Positions 59,140 through 64,000 of a stretch of 64,000 nt of DNA are shown here, one piece after another. The stretch covers positions 140,156,979 to 140,220,978 of the forward strand of contig NC_057809.1 of NCBI RefSeq assembly GCF_018294505.1, written 5' to 3'. Positions within the stretch are counted from its first letter, which is position 1, and every line of letters starts with the position of its first letter. Under the pieces are notes generated by a model. That model saw only the letters and a program-made list of their open reading frames with translations, was not told the DNA's origin and did not search any database. This DNA comes from Triticum aestivum. Its lineage: Eukaryota; Streptophyta; Magnoliopsida; Poales; Poaceae. A program made the position numbers and the translations under genes.

Positions 59140-59196
59140 GCACGATCAGGCAAATCGGCCACCGTCCCCAGTGTTGAAACGTCGTGTCGCTCTCTC
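59140..59196 (+). repeat. 57 bp direct repeat, copy 2
   Basis: Exact copy of 58410-58466, 730 bp downstream in the same orientation. Both copies keep the same minus-strand frame open (RERHDVSTLGTVADLPDRA). Confidence 0.9.
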
Positions 59197-59835
59197 GTGA
59201 ACAATTTTGCTGACACAAAGGACTTATTATACTTGCTCTTAGCCCGATCGACCCTGAATCCATGATCCTACTTTAATATGTTTATTAATTGCTTCCATAA
59301 TCGGAAAAAAAATTCAATATTGATAGCCCTAATTCCTTAGTAACATATTTGTTAGGAATTAGCCTCATTTTCTAAAAGCACAATCAACACCAAGTCTAGT
59401 AGTGAGATGGTTTGTTCCCGCCTGACGGTGCATACCGATGTTAAAAGACGGAGTTGGGAGAGCACCGTTCGATGCCAGGCGTATCAAAGTTGCGGAGTGA
59501 AGCCACCAACGATGTGCCATTTGCGGTGACAACATTGGAACCGGACCTCTTCGGACTTGGGTATTGTTTGGGTCGTGATGTGAAGCGACTTACAATGCGT
59601 TGCGAGGTTTAGAGGGAAGGTCTGCTTCGACGATGATGCCAATTTGACCGAGATGTGGTGGCGGCTCGAGAGAAATATCCGGAGAAAGAAGATAAGTTAC
59701 AGCGCGTTTGTTTGGGGGAAGTTGGAGGTGGGGATTGGGAGTTGGAGGCCCGTGGACTTAACTTCCCTTGATGTATTAGATCTACGGGCTTGCACAAACC
59801 AGTTGTATTTTCTTAATGAAAAAACTCTTAAATAA
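59197..59835. other. Gene-flank sequence without recognised features
   Basis: About 640 bp, AT-rich at first and then of mixed composition. No supported gene, terminal repeat or LTR was seen. Confidence 0.5.
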
Positions 59836-59869
59836 TTTCTTCGTCTGAAAATACTTGTCGAAAATGGAC
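59836..59869. mobile_element. Possible Stowaway-like MITE end
   Basis: TTCTTCGTCTGAAAATACTT followed by GTCGAAAATGGA resembles the start of Stowaway MITEs (CTCCCTCCGT...ACTTGTCG). No matching second end or TA duplication was found, so it is at best a fragment. Confidence 0.3.
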
Positions 59870-60079
59870 ACCGTGCTATGGAAAAAGAGACAATAATATA
59901 CTGTATCACGATGTGCCTTTTGTGTTGCACATATACACCGGATAGAGGCAGAGAGCTGGCTTTCCTATCACAAGAGACAGTCCTGTTCGCTCAACTTTAG
60001 CTATAGACGACGCGTTTTCTGTTGAAGTTCGGATCCGCCCATCAATCCGTTGCCCTCAGCCCACGCAACAGAAAGCGAA

Positions 60080-60107
60080 AAGGAAGGAAGGAAGGAAGGA
60101 AGGAAGG
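60080..60107 (+). repeat. GGAA microsatellite
   Basis: Seven or so GGAA units lie about 450 bases upstream of the ATPase start codon, in the promoter or leader. They give a likely polymorphic marker close to the gene. Confidence 0.85.
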
Positions 60108-60362
60108 CGGAAGAAATCCAAGTGCGTGAAGCGGGAAAAAGGCACGGAGGAAGGAAGCAACGCGGAAGCAGCAGACAAACGAAACCAGGCCAAGCCCCCG
60201 AATTCGGCCGCCGCACACTCGCTCGCTTCGTTTCCTCCGCCGCACGCCTCCTCCGCTAGCCCCCATCCCCACCCCCACCCCTCGCCTCGCCGCCGCGACG
60301 ACGGCCCGCTCCGCCTCCGCCGCCGTCTGGGTCTCTCCGGCGTGCGGCGGCGCCCGCCTCGA

Positions 60363-60494
60363 GGTGGTGGCCGCACTGCCGGATACGTTCGCTTGGTTTT
60401 TTTGGGGGGCTTAGGGCTTGGAATTGGATTTGCGCTCCGTTTTCGGGTTTTTTGGTCTCTACTGACGCGGTGCTGCTGCTGAATGTGCGCGCAG
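60363..60494 (+). other. Probable intron in the 5' untranslated leader of the ATPase gene
   Basis: A donor-like GAG/GTGGTGG at about 60363 and a clear acceptor GTGCGCGCAG ending at 60494 bracket a T-rich stretch (GGTTTTTTTGGGG, TTTTCGGGTTTTTTGG) unlike the GC-rich sequence on both sides. The start codon lies 57 bases after the acceptor. The acceptor is convincing; the donor position is uncertain. Confidence 0.5.
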
Positions 60495-60551
60495 ATCGGG
60501 GGCGCGGCGGCCGCGTTCGTGCGGTGTCATCTCTCCTGAGGAAGCGGCGCG

Positions 60552-63500
60552 ATGCCAGCCGGGGTCGTCGGCGTGCAGGCGCCCGAGGCGTCGCCGGGGC
60601 GCTACGTGCGGCGGGTCGACGAGGTGCCGCCCGACGACGACGGCTGCGACGGCGTCTTCGGGGTCGACGTGCGGGGCCCCGGGGACGGCGACCCCTTCGA
60701 CATCCCCGCCAAGCGCGCGCCCGTCGAGCGGCTACGCCGGTGGAGGGTGAGTCGCCATTCCCTACTCAACTTGCTGCATTGGGCTCGACTTGCTGGGGGT
60801 TTCAGGCAGTGTGCTTTGGTTGGCGGCCATGCTTGGCACCGCAATGCGGTTTCGTTTCGTGTAGATTGTCCCTTTTTAGACGGGTTTAGAGTGTCTCCTT
60901 TGTTTTTGGTTGGTATTGCCACCCAAATGTGTTGGTGCCTGGTCTGGTGGAGCATGTGTTGTCGAACTTATTCGTTGCAACCAACTAGTTCCATTTTATT
61001 TATGCACTTGTAGACAACTTGAGTAGTCCCCAAAACTGCGGTGTGAAAAGCTCCAGAATGGTTGGAGGAAGAATCGTGGACCTCACTTTAGGAAAAATGC
61101 GAGAGACATGGTCATATCCCCCAAAGTTGATGAGGCTTTGATGTTTTTCTATCACAATGGGTTGCTGCATCCACAACCTAGAGGTTTGTGAGATGATTAG
61201 ATGAATTAGTTATTTTAAGCTTAAAATGTCTGGTGTTCTTTGGGTAGATATGGGCTCATATATGATCACTGGCTGCAACTGAGTTTTGAGCGAGACAATG
61301 AATTGCACTGAACCTAGCCATGGACATGTACGTCTGTTATCATGCCATCATCTCTTGGTTGATGAGTTGGAATAATCTCATAGGGGCAATAAGAGCTCAG
61401 GATTTTATGTTACTTGGCCATGCATTTGAGTGTGCTGAGCGGTACACATAATATGAGGTAACATTACAATTTATTAAAGCATGGATAGTTGGACAGAATG
61501 AAGGGATCAGGTTTAGCGGAGAGTGATGGTGGACTTGCTTAGTTCTTGGCTTGCCCTTGAAAGCAGAAATAATTTGGGATCATTATTGCAGGAAATCTTT
61601 TTATTTAGTTGATTGGTTTACTCTGTTGGATGGATTTAACAAGTGGAGTAGACACTTCATACTTGGGTGTTGACATCAAAGATGAGTGTTTAGATTGGAT
61701 ACATGCTGGGACAGAGAAGATAGAGTAGTTGGCAGAGAAAATTCTCCTTAGTGAACCTTTTACTACTTGGCCGTCTAAGTCACGTCGCTAGCAGCAAGAT
61801 ATACACATTTTGGTCGTCTAAGGCGAGCTGTTTTGTCTAGGATATATTTCTCCAAGTAGTTGCAAGACTTAATTCACAACATGGTGATTCCACTTTCTGA
61901 TATGTATCCTTATCCAAACTCAAACCTAACACTCGATTTCATCTGTATCCGAGCCTCTTAACTGGAACGTACTCAAACTAAACAAGTTATTTCCTGCCTC
62001 GCCGAATATTCTAATCTTGTGCTGTAGCAGGAGTGTGGACTCCTTTCCTCTGATGTCCGCAAGCCTTATTGAGTCTGAAACACATTCTCCCCGTCTCCTT
62101 CCAAACCCTCACACGTCCTACTCTTGTCATGCAATTCTACAGCATTGCTAGAAACATATTATGGCTGGACTGCATACTAAAAGTTGCATTGAAACAGCCC
62201 AAAAGTAATAGTTGTTTTCTTTTGTGGGCTGCAGTTATCTTCCATGATTTACATTTAGTTCCACTCCTATAGCAGGGCTCAGTAAGTTAACATTATTTGT
62301 TCTTTCCTGTGTAGAGCTTTTGTTGTGGATGAAGCATATGGTTGACATAGTATTAGAAAAGATGGATTGCTCTGAATTCTACTCCTCCAATTCTACTTTG
62401 TTGTTGTATTGCGTATTTTTTTGTTCATGCATGTTTGCATGCACATGCACTCGCATTGGAAGTAAAATTCTTTATATGTTCATGCATCATTTAAATATTT
62501 CTTAGGGCATGTTGGAGCTGTATGCTCACACCAAATTTGCACTATTACTTTTACTAGCGCTACGGCACATTCAATCATAACTTTTTTGTAATCAGTTTAT
62601 TAACTCTACACATTACTATTATGGTTTGTTTTATTTGCAGCAAGCTGCACTTGTGCTCAATGCATCTCGGCGATTCAGATATACACTCGACTTGAAAAAG
62701 GAGGAAGAAAAAGAACAAATAAGGAGGAAGATTAGGGCTCATGCTCAAGTCATAAGGGTATGCATTCAAGCTTTTGTTTCTGCAGTATATATGTTTTATT
62801 ATCACACTTTTCCTCTTTGATGCTTTAGTTTTGAATTCAATCAGGCTGCACTACTGTTCAAGGAAGCAGGAGAAAAGCAGAATGGTGATACGGAATTACC
62901 AGGTAACTGCCATGGGCTCATTTTGTTGTTGTACACATAAGATGCTGTCAGCGTCTTGGTTATGTTCTCTGTTATTTTGCCCTGTGAGGATTGTGTCAAG
63001 AAATAATCGTGTACTCAGTGGAGGACGATCCTGCACCTTGTTAATAGTAGTTCAAACTGTTAATTCTTTTTTAATTACTTTGACGTTTCTTGCATGCAGA
63101 AATTGTCCCACGGGGGTTTGGAATTGGAGAGGATCAACTTACATCGATGACAAGGGATCATAACTATTCTGCTCTGCAAGAATATGGAGGGGTATGCACC
63201 ATTCCTACATGCAAATTAGCTGGAATTTTCAGCTTCCGGATCATTAGTTAATGTGGTATCCTTCTTTGGCCATTAGGTTAAAGGGCTCACAAATTTACTG
63301 AAAACAAACCCAGAGAAGGGGATCCATGGTGATGAAGCAGATTTGTCATGTAGGGCGAATGCTTTTGGGGCTAACAGATATCCTCGCAAGAAAGGAAAAG
63401 GCTTCTGGGTAAGTTTCTTCAATTTTTAAAGGTATTGCAGTACCAGTGATTAATCCTTCTTACTGTGTTCTGTGTTGTGACAACAGGTTTTTCTCTGGGA

Positions 63501-64000
63501 GGCCTGCCAGGACTTGACATTGGTTATCCTTATTGTAGCTGCAGCCATTTCTCTTGTATTGGGCATCGCAACAGAGGTGGACTCCTTGTCCACCTAACCT
63601 TTTCCTATTTCTTTTGTTTTATATTTTGTCTAAGTGTCTTAATGGTTGTGTACATTTTCTCCCTTGTGAGTTATAGTTCTGGAGCATTTCCTTATGGATC
63701 AACCCTTTGAACATTATGTTTTTATTTTGGTTCTAACTTTAACAATTTCGTTAGGGCATCAAGGAAGGATGGTATGATGGTGCAAGTATAGCATTTGCTG
63801 TCTTTCTTGTGATACTTGTTACTGGTATGCTGTTTTCTTTCACACATCCAACACCTAAGTAATTCAATATTTTCTGATATTAAAGATGGATACAATAGTA
63901 TCATTATTGTACTTTAGCAAGATGGACATAATGGTTTTTGAACTTGAACTTTTCTTAACTTGGGATTCTGCTGTAAATTTGGAAGACAAACACTAGACCT
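60552..64000 (+). CDS. Autoinhibited Ca2+-ATPase (type IIB, ACA8/ACA10 class), exons 1-7, 3' end beyond window
   Basis: This gene encodes a calcium pump driven by ATP; ACA8/9/10-class pumps act at the plasma membrane. Seven coding exons fit GT-AG rules and stay in frame: 60552-60746, 62641-62757, 62845-62902, 63100-63191, 63277-63408, 63487-63576 and 63755-63824, in all 251 codons of a family length near 1,070-1,090. Exon 1 is acidic (EVPPDDDGCDG) and ends LRRWR. Exon 2 begins QAALVLNASRRFRYTLDL; together they form the calmodulin-binding autoinhibitory segment (about residues 60-85). Exons 6 and 7 give membrane helices one (LTLVILIVAAAISLVLGI) and two (ASIAFAVFLVILVT). Phosphorylation and nucleotide domains lie outside. 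Intron 1 is 1,894 bp. The ATG at 60552 is favoured because its frame runs through the exon 1 donor into conserved sequence. No defect is visible. Confidence 0.93.

Noticed and set aside
60056..60376. Minus-strand frames opposite the ATPase leader.
   Set aside because: They lie in GC-rich leader and microsatellite sequence, translating to Arg/Gly and Phe/Leu runs with no domain.
60452..60889. An alternative 145-codon frame overlapping ATPase exon 1.
   Set aside because: It gives an Arg-rich translation out of frame with the conserved protein and reads through the exon 1 donor into the intron.
1..64000. tRNA, rRNA or other structural RNA genes.
   Set aside because: Only tRNA-complementary primer-binding sites (18-20 bases) were seen; no cloverleaf or rRNA sequence was recognised.

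Overview
This window is plant nuclear DNA, almost certainly from a Triticeae grass (wheat, Aegilops or close kin). The evidence is the repeat content: Angela/WIS/BARE1-type Copia LTRs, Athila-lineage Gypsy elements primed by tRNA-Asp, a Sukkula-like LARD, a CACTA element with GTTCAT sub-terminal repeats, PIF/Harbinger elements and a Tourist MITE. They are nested inside one another, and a single conventional gene sits at the right edge. Family names come from recalled family features, not from a database search.

Layout. 1-5727: body and 3' LTR of an Angela-like Copia element (+), 5' LTR outside the window. 5728-7965: gag-protease piece of an Athila-lineage Gypsy element (-). 7966-16421: a LARD with a truncated 5' LTR, a 3.6 kb non-coding core and a complete 4.47 kb 3' LTR. 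16422-21639: 5' part of a Gypsy element (-) with decayed gag-pro and one LTR. 21640-34219: right part of a CACTA element, split by a complete non-autonomous Gypsy element (24633-33267, -). The CACTA end lies inside a PIF/Harbinger transposon (34220-37227 and 54064-54349, -). That transposon is split by a Tat/Retand-type Gypsy element (37228-54063, +), which is itself split by a second Angela-type element (40997-49686, +). 54482-57599: a second Harbinger-type element holding only an ORF1 relic and a nested 850 bp element. 57656-58031: Tourist MITE. 58032-60079: gene-flank sequence with a possible orphan promoter and a 57 bp direct repeat.

Gene. From 60552 to beyond the right edge lie the first seven coding exons of a type IIB, calmodulin-regulated, autoinhibited Ca2+-ATPase (ACA8/ACA10 class). 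They cover the N-terminal regulatory domain and the first two membrane segments.

How the parts relate. LTR pairs compared by eye give a relative order: Tat-type LTRs differ by about 2.9%, LTRs of the Gypsy in the CACTA by roughly 2.7%, the shared 433 bp of LARD LTR by 2.1%, and the Angela inside the Tat-type element by about 0.7%. The last is the youngest, as its nesting requires, although its gag-pol is badly decayed. The two tRNA-Asp-primed Gypsy elements share U3, PBS, PPT motif and 3' internal sequence but differ in coding region and U5. They look like modular relatives, one with gag-pro and one with an unrelated zinc-knuckle ORF.
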